Positions 18,031 to 27,952 of a stretch of 64,000 nucleotides of DNA are shown one piece after another. The notes beneath the pieces were generated by a model. The model searched no databases, was not told where the DNA came from, and saw only the letters and a program-made list of their open reading frames with translations. Source of the DNA: Chryseobacterium sp. FH1 (GTDB taxonomy: Bacteria > Bacteroidota > Bacteroidia > Flavobacteriales > Weeksellaceae); NCBI RefSeq assembly GCF_000735135.1, contig NZ_JPLZ01000002.1, positions 1 through 64,000 of the forward strand. Reading direction: 5' to 3'. The position numbers and the translations under genes were made by a program. The number at the start of each line of letters is the position of its first letter. Positions within the stretch are counted from its first letter, which is position 1.

Positions 18031-18546
18031 ATGGAAATTCTAAAATTCTGCCCAAAATGCGGACACGAAACTTTGACATGGAATAATATAACTAAGTTTA
18101 GTTGTAGTAACTGCGATTTCGTTTTGTATCACAATACGGCCGCCGCCGTTGCAGTCATCATCAAACATGAAAATGAATTATTTTTCACAGTCAGAAATCA
18201 GGAACCAGGAAAAGGAAAATTGGATTTGCCAGGCGGTTTTTGTGACCCGAAAGAAAGTGCCGAAGAAACCTGCGCCAGAGAACTTTTTGAAGAATTAGAA
18301 TTGAGAATTAATGTAGAAAAACTGAAATATCTCGGAAGCCGACCGAACATTTATCCATACAAAAACATCAGTTACAATACAATGGATTTGTTTTATGAAT
18401 ATGAAGTCAATGAAAAATTTGAAGTCAAAATAGAAGAATCCGAAATCTCTGAAGGCATTTGGATTCCCATTTCTGAAATTGATATCGACAAAATCGCTTT
18501 CGAATCCCAGAAAAATTTTATTAGGAATAATATTGAAAAACTTTAG
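18031..18546 (+). CDS. NUDIX hydrolase with N-terminal zinc ribbon
   Basis: 171 residues. The zinc ribbon (CPKC at 7-10 and CSNC near 26-29) is followed by a NUDIX domain. The NUDIX box fits G-x5-E-x7-R-E-x2-E-E: GFCDPKESAEETCARELFEE, except that the usual glycine after EE-x is a glutamate. Zinc-ribbon NUDIX proteins include NADH pyrophosphatases, but this protein lacks the longer NudC N-terminal domain, so the nucleotide substrate is unknown. It converges on the thioredoxin-like gene and shares a bidirectional terminator with it. Confidence 0.88.
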   Translation: MEILKFCPKCGHETLTWNNITKFSCSNCDFVLYHNTAAAVAVIIKHENELFFTVRNQEPGKGKLDLPGGFCDPKESAEETCARELFEELELRINVEKLKYLGSRPNIYPYKNISYNTMDLFYEYEVNEKFEVKIEESEISEGIWIPISEIDIDKIAFESQKNFIRNNIEKL

Positions 18547-18548
18547 TT

Positions 18549-18580
18549 AAAAAACCCAGAAAATAATTTCTGGGTTTTTT
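18549..18580. terminator. Bidirectional terminator between convergent genes
   Basis: AAAAAACCCAGAAA pairs with TTTCTGGGTTTTTT around a 4-base loop. Both strands end in a T-tract, serving the NUDIX (+) and thioredoxin-like (-) genes. Confidence 0.88.
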
Positions 18581-18624
18581 ATATCAATAAAGCAATTTGC
18601 GAAAAGCAAACCGCCAAAAGCCAA

Positions 18625-19179
18625 TTATTTCCACTTGATGTTACAGCCCAAACTTGGTCTTTGGAAATCTTCCTGGTCTTGTCCGGCCAAATGATTTTCA
18701 AAAGCAATCACCAAATCCTCGCCTGTAATCTCCTTTTGATTTCCAGGTCTTGAATCGTCCATTTGACCACGATAGATTAATTTTAAATTCTCATCAAAGA
18801 AATAAAAATCTGGCGTACAAGCGGCGTCGAAAGCTTTTGCGACGTCTTGACTTTCGTCGTAGAGATAAGGGAATTTCAAAGTTTTTTCTTCTACAAATTC
18901 TACCATCATCTCTGGAGAATCAGCTGGATATCTGTCAACGTCGTTTGAATTAATCCCGATAAACTCGATGCCTTGAGACTTGTAATCTTCATACAATTCC
19001 TCCAAAACATCGATGATGTGAAGCACAAACGGACAATGATTGCACATAAAAACCACCAAAGTTCCTTTTTTCCCTTTCAAAGATTCCAGAATTTGAACTT
19101 TATTAGTAACAGGATTTAGAAGGCTGAAGTCTGGTGCTTTCGTTCCTAAAGCCAACATATTTGATTGTGTATCTGACAT
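18625..19179 (-). CDS. Thioredoxin family/AhpC-TSA-like redox protein
   Basis: 184 residues with a thioredoxin fold. After APDFSLLNPVTN comes VVFMCNHCPFVLH, a CxxC redox pair (CNHC), then GINSNDVDRYPADSPEMM and CTPDFYFFDENLKLIYRGQMDD. This matches the cytosolic thioredoxin-like/peroxiredoxin-like family common in Bacteroidetes; there is no signal peptide. It is likely a thiol-disulfide oxidoreductase or peroxidase of unknown partner. The stop lies 45 bases past the shared terminator. The 108-base spacer upstream is AT-rich with short direct and inverted repeats. Confidence 0.87.
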   Translation of the reverse strand: MSDTQSNMLALGTKAPDFSLLNPVTNKVQILESLKGKKGTLVVFMCNHCPFVLHIIDVLEELYEDYKSQGIEFIGINSNDVDRYPADSPEMMVEFVEEKTLKFPYLYDESQDVAKAFDAACTPDFYFFDENLKLIYRGQMDDSRPGNQKEITGEDLVIAFENHLAGQDQEDFQRPSLGCNIKWK

Positions 19180-19287
19180 ATTTATTTTTTAATTAAATGA
19201 TTAAAAGATTTGATAATTAAAAGATTAGCATTCCCAAAGTCAGGAAATTCAATAAAGACAAAAATAATTTTTTAATCTTTGAATCCT

Positions 19288-20190
19288 TTAATTTTTTAAT
19301 GTTTTCAGCAAAGATAATGCTTCTTCTACAGAATTATCATAATTTACCCAATTCACATTTTCCAATTTTCTGTTCCAGGTCATTTGGCGTTTTGCGTATC
19401 GGCGGGAATTTTTTTTGATTTCAGAAACTGCAAAATCCAAATCCCATTCGCCATCAAAATATTTGAACAACTCCGAATAACCAACTGTTTGAAGCGCAAC
19501 TTTATCTTTATGAACTATCAATCCTTTGGCTTCTTCCAACAGACCATTTTCCATCATTATATCAACACGTCGATTGATTCTTTCATAAATCACTTCTCTC
19601 GGTGCCTCAATTCCAATTCTAAACGTCTCAAAATGACGCTGGGATTTTGGTAAACTAAGATTTTCGGTGTAGGTTTTTCCAGTCTGCCAAATGATGTCGA
19701 TTGCTCTCAACAAACGCCTTGAATTGTCTTTATCAACAACTGAAAAATATTCAGGGTCAAGTTCTGACAATAATTTTTGTAACGGTTCAATTCCTTGAGT
19801 TTCAAAAATTTCAATCAGTTTTTTCTGATTTTCTTCGTCGGCTTCTGGTAAATCATTCAATCCTTCTACTACTGCTTTCTCGTACATTCCGCTTCCGCCA
19901 ACCATTATGGCAATATCTTTTTCGGCGAAAATCTCATCCAGCTTTTCAATCGCTTCGTGCTCGTACAAACCAATGGAATAATAATCATCGATGCTGAGAT
20001 TCCCGACAAAATGATGTTTTGCCTCGGCCAATTCGGATTCCGTCGGCATTGCAGTTCCGATTTTCATCTCACGATAGAACTGACGAGAATCGCAGGAAAT
20101 AATTTCCGTATCAAGATGATTTGCCAAATCGATTGCCAATCTGGTTTTCCCGATTCCTGTAGTTCCGACGATTGAGATAAGACGTTTCAA
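19288..20190 (-). CDS. miaA: tRNA dimethylallyltransferase
   Basis: 300 residues. The P-loop GTTGIGKT is at about 9-16, followed by the substrate motif ISCDSRQFYREMKIGTA (with the family's D-S-x-Q) and VGGSGMYEKAVVEG. DNSRRLLRAIDI and the KRQMTWNRK tail contact tRNA. It adds dimethylallyl to A37 of tRNAs reading UNN codons. MiaB, the next enzyme in the same modification, is encoded at 46502 in this window. It is a single gene, transcribed away from the aminotransferase gene; the shared upstream region holds nested inverted repeats. Confidence 0.95.
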   Translation of the reverse strand: MKRLISIVGTTGIGKTRLAIDLANHLDTEIISCDSRQFYREMKIGTAMPTESELAEAKHHFVGNLSIDDYYSIGLYEHEAIEKLDEIFAEKDIAIMVGGSGMYEKAVVEGLNDLPEADEENQKKLIEIFETQGIEPLQKLLSELDPEYFSVVDKDNSRRLLRAIDIIWQTGKTYTENLSLPKSQRHFETFRIGIEAPREVIYERINRRVDIMMENGLLEEAKGLIVHKDKVALQTVGYSELFKYFDGEWDLDFAVSEIKKNSRRYAKRQMTWNRKLENVNWVNYDNSVEEALSLLKTLKN

Positions 20191-20243
20191 AAAATTATTT
20201 TTGCAAATTTACGAAATGTGAAATTCTTCGCGCATTATATTTC

Positions 20244-20376
20244 AACGCAAAGGCGCAAAATTGTTATCAACCTACCTGTTGCAAGTCGCAAATCAAATCG
20301 CTTTAAGAATAACAGAATACTCAAAATTGGCGACTTGTAGCATTTGATTTTAAAAATAGATTTGCGCCTTTGCGAT
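20244..20376. repeat. Nested inverted-repeat element in a divergent promoter region
   Basis: Outer arms CGCAAAGGCGCAAA (20246-20259) and TTTGCGCCTTTGCG (20361-20374) are complementary over 14 bases. Inside them GCAAGTCGC (20281-20289) pairs with GCGACTTGT (20330-20338). No ORF is present. It lies between miaA and the aminotransferase gene and resembles dispersed intergenic repeats of flavobacteria. Confidence 0.65.
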
Positions 20377-20425
20377 AAAATTTCTTTTAGATTTAAAATA
20401 ATTATTACTTAATTTTACCATCATT

Positions 20426-21580
20426 ATGGCTTTAAGATTATCTGCATCCAAACTTCCGGACGTGAAAACCACGATTTTCACAGAAATGTCTTTGTTGGCG
20501 CAACAGGAAAATGCCGTCAATCTTTCGCAAGGTTTTCCCGATTATCAAGCTGATGAAAATCTTCTGAAATACTTGGGCGATTTTGCAAAAGAAGGTTACA
20601 ATCAATATGCACCGTTGTTTGGAATCAAGGAACTTCGGGAAGAGATTTCGAGGAAGTTCAGTTCTCAATATCAGGTTGATTATCATCCGGATTCTGAAAT
20701 TAATATCACAGCTGGTGCAACGCAAGGAATTTTCACCGTCATTTCTGCTTTCGTTGAAAAAGATGATGAAGTGATTATCTTCGAACCTGCCTACGATTGC
20801 TACGAGCCAGCGATTATTCTGAATGGTGGAATCGTGAAAAATGTCAAAATGCTTTATCCGGATTACAAAATCAATTGGAATGAAGTGAAAAATCTGGTTT
20901 CCGAAAAGACCAAAATGATTATCATCAACAATCCCAATAATCCTTCTGGGAAAATCTTGAAACAATCCGATATTGATGAATTAATCAAGATTGTAAAAGA
21001 CACTAACATTATTATTCTAAGCGATGAAGTTTATGAAAACATTACTTTTGACGGAAAATCTCATTTGACGTTAGCCAAATATTCAGAATTGAAGGAACGC
21101 ACTTTTGTTGTTGGCTCATTTGGAAAACTGCTTCACATCACGGGTTGGAAAATCGGTTATATTCTCGCGCCCGAACAACTGATGAATGAGTTCCGAAAAG
21201 TCCATCAATACAATGTTTTCTGCATAAATACGCCTGCTCAATTTGCGATTGCAAAATATCTTCAAAACATTCAGGATTTTTCTCAAACCTCCACATTCTT
21301 TGAAGAGAAAAGAAATTATTTGAAAAGTGCTTTGTCAGAAACACCATTTGAATTGTTGGATTGTGAAGGCACCTATTTTCTGTCCGCCAATTTTGGTTCG
21401 ATTTATGATATGCAAGACAAGGATTTTTGCTATTGGCTCACAAAAGAATACAAAGTCGCAACAATTCCATTTTCAGCATTTTACAAAGATAAAACTGATG
21501 AAAAGGTCATCCGATTTTGTTTCGCCAAAAAACAGGAAACTTTGGACAAAGCCATTGAACAATTAATAAAATTGAAATAA
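20426..21580 (+). CDS. PLP-dependent methionine aminotransferase-type enzyme
   Basis: 384 residues of class I/II aminotransferase fold. Features in order: NLSQGFPDYQ at the start, GATQGIFTVISAFV, the NNPNNPSGK motif that contacts PLP, SDEVYENITFD, and GSFGKLLHITGWKIGY with the PLP lysine. This arrangement is that of the YbdL/kynurenine-aminotransferase-like methionine aminotransferases, which regenerate methionine from its 2-oxo acid. It is 3 bases before the DUF2911 gene, so the two are co-transcribed. The substrate assignment is by family resemblance only. Confidence 0.87.
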   Translation: MALRLSASKLPDVKTTIFTEMSLLAQQENAVNLSQGFPDYQADENLLKYLGDFAKEGYNQYAPLFGIKELREEISRKFSSQYQVDYHPDSEINITAGATQGIFTVISAFVEKDDEVIIFEPAYDCYEPAIILNGGIVKNVKMLYPDYKINWNEVKNLVSEKTKMIIINNPNNPSGKILKQSDIDELIKIVKDTNIIILSDEVYENITFDGKSHLTLAKYSELKERTFVVGSFGKLLHITGWKIGYILAPEQLMNEFRKVHQYNVFCINTPAQFAIAKYLQNIQDFSQTSTFFEEKRNYLKSALSETPFELLDCEGTYFLSANFGSIYDMQDKDFCYWLTKEYKVATIPFSAFYKDKTDEKVIRFCFAKKQETLDKAIEQLIKLK

Positions 21581-21583
21581 TAA

Positions 21584-22150
21584 ATGAAAAATTTAATCGT
21601 AACCGCTTCTTTATTAATCGGTATCAGCGCATTTTCACAAGCTAAAATTGACCCGACAAAACTAAACTTTTCGTCTGTAGATGTGAGTCCGTTGGATGTG
21701 GTTTATTATCCGCTTCAGGTCGCTTCTTCCAAATCGGAAACTCCGAAAGTAAAAGTGGTTTATTCGCGTCCGCAAAAGAAAAATCGCGTGGTTTTCAACA
21801 ATCTTGTGAAGTTTGGAGAAATCTGGCGCTTTGGGGCGAATGAAAATACAGAAATCAAATTCTATACGCCGGTAATGATTGGTGGAAAAGAAATTCCCGC
21901 AGGAACTTACAGCCTTTTTGCGATTCCAAGTGAGAAAGAATGGACTATCATTCTGAACTCAGATGTTGACAAATGGGGCGCATACGCTTATGACAAAACG
22001 AAAGATGTTGGAAGATTTACGGTAGCTGTAGAAAAAACCTCGGCTCCGATAGAATATTTTTCAATCACTTTTGTACAGACCAAATCTGGCGCAGATTTCT
22101 ACGCTGGCTGGGACAATTCTCAAATCAAATTCCCGATTGAGTTTAAGTAA
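21584..22150 (+). CDS. Exported DUF2911 protein
   Basis: 188 residues with a signal peptide (about 1-19, ending ISAFSQ). The body matches DUF2911: VKVVYSRPQKKNR, GEIWRFGANENTEIKF, IPAGTYSLFAIPSEKEWTIILN. DUF2911 proteins are small secreted beta-rich proteins of Bacteroidetes with no established function. It follows the aminotransferase by 3 bases and ends at a strong terminator. Confidence 0.88.
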   Translation: MKNLIVTASLLIGISAFSQAKIDPTKLNFSSVDVSPLDVVYYPLQVASSKSETPKVKVVYSRPQKKNRVVFNNLVKFGEIWRFGANENTEIKFYTPVMIGGKEIPAGTYSLFAIPSEKEWTIILNSDVDKWGAYAYDKTKDVGRFTVAVEKTSAPIEYFSITFVQTKSGADFYAGWDNSQIKFPIEFK

Positions 22151-22173
22151 TCAACGAGATTTATAAAAAATTG

Positions 22174-22206
22174 AAGCCTTATCAAAATTTGATAAGGCTT
22201 TTTTGT
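22174..22206. terminator. Bidirectional terminator
   Basis: AAGCCTTATCAAA pairs with TTTGATAAGGCTT almost without a loop, followed by a T-tract on the plus strand and A/T-rich sequence on the minus strand. It separates DUF2911 (+) from the HAD gene (-). Confidence 0.85.
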
Positions 22207-22209
22207 GGA

Positions 22210-22833
22210 CTAATATTTTAATAAATCTTCGAAGTTTCCTATTTGAAATTCAGCGTTATCTATTTTTCCAAAACCATAAGTGGCATAAATAAAATCGACC
22301 CCAGCTTTCTCACTTGACTCTTTGTCCCATATTGTATCGCCGACATAGACTGGATTTTGAAGGTCATTTCTTGTGACAATCAACTGAATGTTTTCATCTT
22401 TTGGCAAACCACGATTTCCAAAACATTCGAAATCCTCGAAATATGGATTGAGGTCGTAATAGTCCAGAAAACTCTCGATGTAGCCCGAAAGACAATTGCT
22501 GACAATGAAAAGACGATGTGTCTTGCTGAGTTTTTCTAAAGTTTCTCTGACTTTTGGGAATAATCTTCCGCCCGACTCATTTAGATATTTCTTCTCTCGC
22601 GTGCTGTAAATAGTTTCAAAATTCTGAAGTTTTTCTTTTGGAACAAAATTGAAATGCTGAGCGAAAATATCACCCATCTTCATCCCGGAAAAATTTCTGA
22701 TATCCAAAGCATTCAAATTAATATCAAAACCAATTTCTACAATGCTGTCATTGAAGGCTCTGACAACGGTTTCCGAAGCGTCCCAAAGCGTTCCGTCCAG
22801 GTCAAAAATAATACTGTCTCTTTCTTCTATCAT
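22210..22833 (-). CDS. HAD-family phosphatase
   Basis: 207 residues. HAD motif I is FDLDGTLWD (nucleophile Asp at about 11), motif II is LFIVSNCLSGY, motif III lysine is in RGLPKDENIQ, and motif IV is YVGDTIWDKESSEKAG. A helical cap (about 20-85) places it with the phosphoglycolate-phosphatase/beta-phosphoglucomutase subgroup. The substrate is unknown. Its start overlaps the hutI stop by ATGA, so translation is coupled to imidazolonepropionase; the functional reason is unclear. Confidence 0.88.
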   Translation of the reverse strand: MIEERDSIIFDLDGTLWDASETVVRAFNDSIVEIGFDINLNALDIRNFSGMKMGDIFAQHFNFVPKEKLQNFETIYSTREKKYLNESGGRLFPKVRETLEKLSKTHRLFIVSNCLSGYIESFLDYYDLNPYFEDFECFGNRGLPKDENIQLIVTRNDLQNPVYVGDTIWDKESSEKAGVDFIYATYGFGKIDNAEFQIGNFEDLLKY

Positions 22834-24056
22834 AAAATTTGTTCTCCGTTGATGTAAACTTTTTTTGGTTTCAAGCTTCCTTGATGATAAAGGATATTGT
22901 GAAAATTATCTGTTTCATAAGTGATGAAATCTGCCTTTTTTCCCTCTGCGATAATTCCTCTGTCGTACAAATCCAAGGCAAAAGCACTTCGAAAAGTGAT
23001 GGCTGACAAAACTTCTGCGGTTGATAATTTTTGATAAGTTGCTAAGATTGAGGCTTGCGTTACGAGATTTCCCATCGGTGCAGAACCTGGATTCCAGTCT
23101 GTTGCGATGGCAAGAATTCCGCCTTTGTCGAGGATTTTTCTGGCTGGTGAAAATGGTTCGCCCAAACCTAAACTTGCGCCTGGAAGTGCAATCGCAACGG
23201 TTTCTGAATTGGCAAGAAACTCAATATCTTCATCAATTGTTGCTTCCAAATGGTCGGCAGACTTGGCACCAACTTCCACCGCAATTCTTGAACTTCCGAC
23301 CGTGAATTGGTCTGCGTGAACGGTGATTTGAAATCCTAATTCTTTAGCTTTCAAAAGGAAATTTTTACTTTCTTCCAGCTGAAAAGCTGATTTCTCAATG
23401 AAGATATCAACTCTGTTTGCGAGGTTTTCTTCTTTTACTTTTGGCAAGATTTCATCAAGAATATAATTAAGATAATCCTCGGAAGAACCTTCAAAATCTC
23501 GTGGCTTCAGGTGAGCTGAAAGGCAAGTTGGAATCAAGGTGGCTTTGGTTTTTGTCTGAGCTTTTTTAATTGCTCTCAACATTTTCAGTTCCTCGTCAAC
23601 ATTCAGTCCGTAACCGCTTTTAATCTCGATGGTTGTGATGCCTTGATTTAATAAAATATTGATGCGTTCCAAGATTCCATCAATCAAATCTTCCTCAGAA
23701 GCTTTTCTGGTGTGTTGCACGGAACTCCAGATTCCACCGCCAGATTCTGCGATTTCTAGATAGGTTTTTCCTGCATTTCGCATTGCAAAATCATTAGCCC
23801 GATTTCCTCCAAAACAAATATGCGTGTGTGCATCCACAAAAGCAGGAAGTGCAATTTGTTCATTTTCAATCAAATCGATTTCTGAATCGGGGAATTTTTG
23901 TTTTAAAACTTCGAAATTACCAACCGCGATAATTTTTCCATTTTCAGTTAGAATTCCTCCATTGGAAATTATTTCTAAAGAGTCGTCGTTTAATTTTCCT
24001 TTGAGTGGAAGATTGTCGAGCGTGACGATTTGCTTGAAAGGACCAGATAATTTCAC
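22830..24056 (-). CDS. hutI: Imidazolonepropionase
   Basis: 408 residues of the metal-dependent amidohydrolase superfamily. The metal motif is FVDAHTHICFGG, followed by RNAGKTYLEIAESGGGI (substrate loop), a GYGLN segment, HADQF and a late ATDWNPGSAP containing the catalytic aspartate. The enzyme opens 4-imidazolone-5-propionate to N-formimino-glutamate in histidine degradation. No other hut gene is in the window, so the rest of the pathway must be elsewhere or missing. It overlaps the HAD gene downstream. Confidence 0.95.
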   Translation of the reverse strand: MKLSGPFKQIVTLDNLPLKGKLNDDSLEIISNGGILTENGKIIAVGNFEVLKQKFPDSEIDLIENEQIALPAFVDAHTHICFGGNRANDFAMRNAGKTYLEIAESGGGIWSSVQHTRKASEEDLIDGILERINILLNQGITTIEIKSGYGLNVDEELKMLRAIKKAQTKTKATLIPTCLSAHLKPRDFEGSSEDYLNYILDEILPKVKEENLANRVDIFIEKSAFQLEESKNFLLKAKELGFQITVHADQFTVGSSRIAVEVGAKSADHLEATIDEDIEFLANSETVAIALPGASLGLGEPFSPARKILDKGGILAIATDWNPGSAPMGNLVTQASILATYQKLSTAEVLSAITFRSAFALDLYDRGIIAEGKKADFITYETDNFHNILYHQGSLKPKKVYINGEQIL

Positions 24057-24167
24057 TTGTAGATATTTATTGTTTTTTAAATGACAAATGCAATCGCTTC
24101 TTTTCTATTGACTTATTTGTTTCCAGATGATAGCGATTTCATAAAAATGCTTGAATCGTAAAATTAA

Positions 24168-24192
24168 AAAAAGAGATGCAAACTACATCCCT
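24168..24192 (-). terminator. Terminator at the end of the methionine operon
   Basis: Minus strand: AAAGGGATG, 7-base loop, CATCTCTTTTTTT (one G-T pair). It lies directly after the metF stop. Confidence 0.78.
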
Positions 24193-24199
24193 TTTTGTC

Positions 24200-25159
24200 T
24201 TAAAATACTTCTCTTCCAATTTTCAAAATGTTATCGCTTTTCCCCATCGAGTAAAAATGCAGAACCGGAATTCCAAAATCCAACAATTCTTTGCATTGAT
24301 TGATGGCCCATTCTATCCCGACTTCGCGAACATCGCTGTTGGTTTTGCATTTCAAAACTTCAGAAATTAAATTCTCAGGCAAATCGATTTTGAAAACTTG
24401 TGGCAACATTTGCAAATGACCTTTGGTAGCAATTGGTTTGATGCCCGGAATGATTGGAACATCAATCCCGATTTCTCTGGCTTGTTTTACGAAATCAAAG
24501 AATTTTTGGTTGTCAAAGAACATCTGAGTGACGATGTAATCTGCTCCGGCTTCCACTTTTTTCTTCAACATCTGGAGGTCGTAATTCATAGAAGGTGCTT
24601 CGATATGTTTCTCCGGATAACCTGCGACGCCGATGCAGAAACTGCTATTTTCCTCGCATTGCACGATTTCCTCGTGAAGGTATTTTCCGGTTCCTAAATC
24701 GTGAATTTGTTTTACCAAATCCGAAGCATATTTGTGTCCACCTTTTGACTGCTCAAAGTATTTTTCACCTTTCATCGCATCGCCCCGAAGAGCAACAATA
24801 TTATTGATTCCCAAATACATACAATCCACCAGAAGATATTCGGTTTCTTCTTTCGTAAATCCTCCGCACAACACGTGTGGAACTGTATCTACGTTATATT
24901 TATTTTGAATCGCGGAACAAATCCCCAAAGTTCCAGGACGCATCCTCGTGATTTTGCGCTCCATCAAACCATTTCCTCTTTCCAGAAAAATATATTCTTC
25001 GCGAGACGTAGTCACATCAATAAAAGGCGGATTGAACTCCATCAACGGGTCAATATTTTTGTATAAATCTGCGATTCCGACGCCTTTTTGTGGCGGAACA
25101 ATTTCGAAAGAGAAAAGTGTTTTTCCGTTGGCGTTTTTTATATGGTCAGTAATTTTCAT
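24200..25159 (-). CDS. metF: Methylenetetrahydrofolate reductase
   Basis: 319 residues, a bacterial MetF-type TIM barrel. The start FSFEIVPPQKG, the DVTTS motif, GICSAIQNKYNVDTVPHVLCGGF, NIVALRGDA (flavin and folate contacts) and GADYIVTQMFFDN are all present. It reduces 5,10-methylene-THF to 5-methyl-THF, the methyl donor for MetH encoded just upstream. It is the last gene of the SAM-riboswitch-led operon, 38 bases after the MetH C-terminal gene, and is followed by a terminator. Confidence 0.95.
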   Translation of the reverse strand: MKITDHIKNANGKTLFSFEIVPPQKGVGIADLYKNIDPLMEFNPPFIDVTTSREEYIFLERGNGLMERKITRMRPGTLGICSAIQNKYNVDTVPHVLCGGFTKEETEYLLVDCMYLGINNIVALRGDAMKGEKYFEQSKGGHKYASDLVKQIHDLGTGKYLHEEIVQCEENSSFCIGVAGYPEKHIEAPSMNYDLQMLKKKVEAGADYIVTQMFFDNQKFFDFVKQAREIGIDVPIIPGIKPIATKGHLQMLPQVFKIDLPENLISEVLKCKTNSDVREVGIEWAINQCKELLDFGIPVLHFYSMGKSDNILKIGREVF

Positions 25160-25197
25160 TATTTTAATTCAAAAATTCAAGGTTTAAAATTCAAGGT

Positions 25198-27861
25198 CTA
25201 ATCAGCTAAATTCGGGCTCAGCCATTTTCTCGCATATTCCAAATCGACATCTTTTCTGTCGGCATAATCTTTCAATTGGTCTTCATCGATTTTTCCAACA
25301 CCGAAATATTTTGATTTTTCATTTCCGAAATAATAACCGGAAACCGCCGCGGTTGGCCACATTGCTAAACTTTCGGTTAAAGTCACGCCTATTTTTTCAT
25401 CAACTTTAAGCAAATCCCAAATCGTCAATTTATCCAAATGGTCAGGACAAGCCGGATAACCAGGAGCGGGACGAATTCCTAAATATTTTTCCTTAATCAA
25501 ATCATCGTTGGTCAAAGTCTCATTTTCTGAATAACCCCAATATTCGGTTCTGACTTTTTTGTGGAGAAATTCTGCGAAAGCCTCTGCAAAACGGTCGGCC
25601 AAAGCTTTTACCATAATTGCATTGTAATCGTCCATTTTATCTTCGTATTCTTTCGCCAATTCATCCGCACCAAAACCTGTACAAACACAAAAAACACCGA
25701 TATAATCTTCTTTCCCAGAATTTTCAGGAGCAATGAAATCTGACAATGCGAAATATTCTTTGCCCTCAGATTTTTTATGTTGCTGTCTCAAAGTTCTGAA
25801 AGTCGAAATCACATTTTGATTGTCATCATAAACCAAAATATCATCACGTTCAGTCGCATTCGCAGGGAAGATTCCGAAAATACCTTTTGCTTTGAAACTT
25901 TTTTCTCGAAGGATTTTTTTAAGCATTGCTTTGGCTTCATTAAACAAAATTGTCGCTTGCTCGCCAACCACATTGTCCGTCAAAATATCAGGAAATTTTC
26001 CGAACAATTGCCAGCTTCTGAAAAATGGTGACCAGTCGATAAATTCTACCAATTCGTCTAAATCTTGGTCCTCGATAATGGTGATTCCTAATTTATTTGG
26101 CTTGTGAATCTGTTCATTTTCCCAATCGATTTTAAACTTCTGCTTTCTCGCTTCATCAATTGTCACGTATTCTTTATCAACTTGTCGGTTCAGGAATTTC
26201 TCACGGAAATCGTCGTAATCTTTTTTTAATTCCAAAGAATAAACGCTGGATTTATCTTTATTTAAAAGCGAACTTACCACACCAACAGCTCTGGAAGCAT
26301 CGTTCACGTGAACAACTGTATTTGCATATTTCGGAGCGATTTTAACAGCTGTGTGCGCTTTGGAAGTTGTTGCGCCTCCAATTAATAATGGAAAACTAAG
26401 ATTTCGTCTTTCCAATTCTGAAGCGAGGTGAACCATTTCGTCCAAACTTGGAGTAATCAATCCGCTTAAACCGATGATATCCACTTTTTCATCAATCGCA
26501 GTTTGGATAATTTTATCAGCCGGAACCATCACGCCGAGGTCGACGATGTCATAATTGTTGCAACCCAAAACCACACTCACAATATTTTTTCCAATGTCGT
26601 GAACGTCGCCTTTTACGGTTGCCATTAAGATTTTTCCGTTAGCTGGTCTAGTTCCATCCTTTTCAGCTTCGATGAAAGGTTGCAGGTAAGCCACAGCTTT
26701 TTTCATTACTCTCGCCGATTTTACAACTTGAGGCAAGAACATTTTTCCGCTTCCAAAAAGGTCACCGACAACGCCCATTCCGGTCATCAAATTAATTTCT
26801 ATGACGTGAAGCGGTTTTTCTGCCTGCAATCTTGCTTCTTCCGTATCTTCCTCAATAAAACGGTCAAGTCCTTTGACCAAAGAATGTGTGATTCTTTCTT
26901 GCAAAGGCATATCGCGCCAAGCCAAATCTTCGGCTTTTTCTTTTTTGGTGGATTTTACTCTTTCGGAATAATCGAGCAATCTTTCGGTTGCATCGTCTTT
27001 TCTGTCGAGCATCACGTCCTCGACCAGTTCTAAAAGTTCTTTCGGGATTTCGTCGTAAACTTCCAGCATCGTTGGGTTTACGATTCCCATATTCATTCCC
27101 GCTTTTATCGCGTGATAAAGAAAAACGGAATGCATCGCTTCACGCACAGAATCATTGCCTCGGAAAGAAAATGAAACATTTGAAACGCCACCGCTAACCG
27201 ATGCGTAAGGAAGATTAGTACGAACCCAACGCGTTGCCTCGATAAAATCGATGGCATTTCTGCGGTGTTCTTCCATCCCAGTTGCAACAGGGAAAATATT
27301 TAAGTCGAAAATAATATCTTCTGCCGGAAAATCCAGTTGATTGACCAGAATATCATAAGAACGTTTGGTAATTTCCAGCCTTCTTTCAAAATTATCAGCT
27401 TGCCCAACCTCATCAAAAGCCATCACAATCACCGCGGCGCCGTAACGTTTGATTGCTCTGGCGTGCTTGATGAACTCTTCTTCGCCTTCTTTTAAACTAA
27501 TTGAATTAACAACCGCTTTTCCCTGAACGACCTGTAATCCGGCTTCCAAAATTTCCCATTTTGAGGAATCAATCATAATCGGGATTCTGGAAATATCTGG
27601 TTCCGAAGCAATTAAGTTTAGGAATTTTATCATTGATGCTTTCCCGTCAATCAATCCGTCATCGAAATTGACATCCAGGATTTGTGCGCCACCATCTACC
27701 TGATGACGGGCGATATCAAGCGCTTCGGAAAATTTTTCTTCCTTAATTAATCGAAGAAATTTTTTGGAACCGGCCACATTGGTTCTTTCCCCAACATTGA
27801 TGAAGTTGGATTCTGGGGTTATAATTAGAGGTTCTAAACCTGATAATTTTAAGTATTTCAT
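25198..27861 (-). CDS. metH: Cobalamin-dependent methionine synthase, C-terminal modules
   Basis: 887 residues covering the folate, cobalamin and reactivation modules of MetH but not the homocysteine module. The pterin-binding domain (about 15-280) has [11 protein letters not shown] and [10 protein letters not shown] helical cap (about 305-400) follows. The B12 domain has DVHDIGKN (ligand histidine) and [13 protein letters not shown] (about 415-540). The AdoMet-binding activation domain (about 560-885) ends with [14 protein letters not shown]. The missing N-terminal module is encoded by the preceding gene, 76 bases upstream, so MetH is split in two. Being intact in all three modules, it should be functional together with its partner. 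Confidence 0.95.
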   Translation of the reverse strand: MKYLKLSGLEPLIITPESNFINVGERTNVAGSKKFLRLIKEEKFSEALDIARHQVDGGAQILDVNFDDGLIDGKASMIKFLNLIASEPDISRIPIMIDSSKWEILEAGLQVVQGKAVVNSISLKEGEEEFIKHARAIKRYGAAVIVMAFDEVGQADNFERRLEITKRSYDILVNQLDFPAEDIIFDLNIFPVATGMEEHRRNAIDFIEATRWVRTNLPYASVSGGVSNVSFSFRGNDSVREAMHSVFLYHAIKAGMNMGIVNPTMLEVYDEIPKELLELVEDVMLDRKDDATERLLDYSERVKSTKKEKAEDLAWRDMPLQERITHSLVKGLDRFIEEDTEEARLQAEKPLHVIEINLMTGMGVVGDLFGSGKMFLPQVVKSARVMKKAVAYLQPFIEAEKDGTRPANGKILMATVKGDVHDIGKNIVSVVLGCNNYDIVDLGVMVPADKIIQTAIDEKVDIIGLSGLITPSLDEMVHLASELERRNLSFPLLIGGATTSKAHTAVKIAPKYANTVVHVNDASRAVGVVSSLLNKDKSSVYSLELKKDYDDFREKFLNRQVDKEYVTIDEARKQKFKIDWENEQIHKPNKLGITIIEDQDLDELVEFIDWSPFFRSWQLFGKFPDILTDNVVGEQATILFNEAKAMLKKILREKSFKAKGIFGIFPANATERDDILVYDDNQNVISTFRTLRQQHKKSEGKEYFALSDFIAPENSGKEDYIGVFCVCTGFGADELAKEYEDKMDDYNAIMVKALADRFAEAFAEFLHKKVRTEYWGYSENETLTNDDLIKEKYLGIRPAPGYPACPDHLDKLTIWDLLKVDEKIGVTLTESLAMWPTAAVSGYYFGNEKSKYFGVGKIDEDQLKDYADRKDVDLEYARKWLSPNLAD

Positions 27862-27952
27862 AAGTTAATTTACCAATATATCAGTTTACCAATGTAACAA
27901 TCTTGAGCTCGCAACTTATTGGTAAAGTGACACATTGTTATATTGTTACATT
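27862..27952. repeat. Inverted repeats in the metH split spacer
   Basis: CAATGTAACAAT (27889-27901) is complementary to ATTGTTACATTG (27941-27952), the latter overlapping the last codons of the upstream metH gene. TTTACCAAT and ATTGGTAAA also pair. Related sequences occur in the 30410-30493 spacer of the same operon. Confidence 0.6.
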
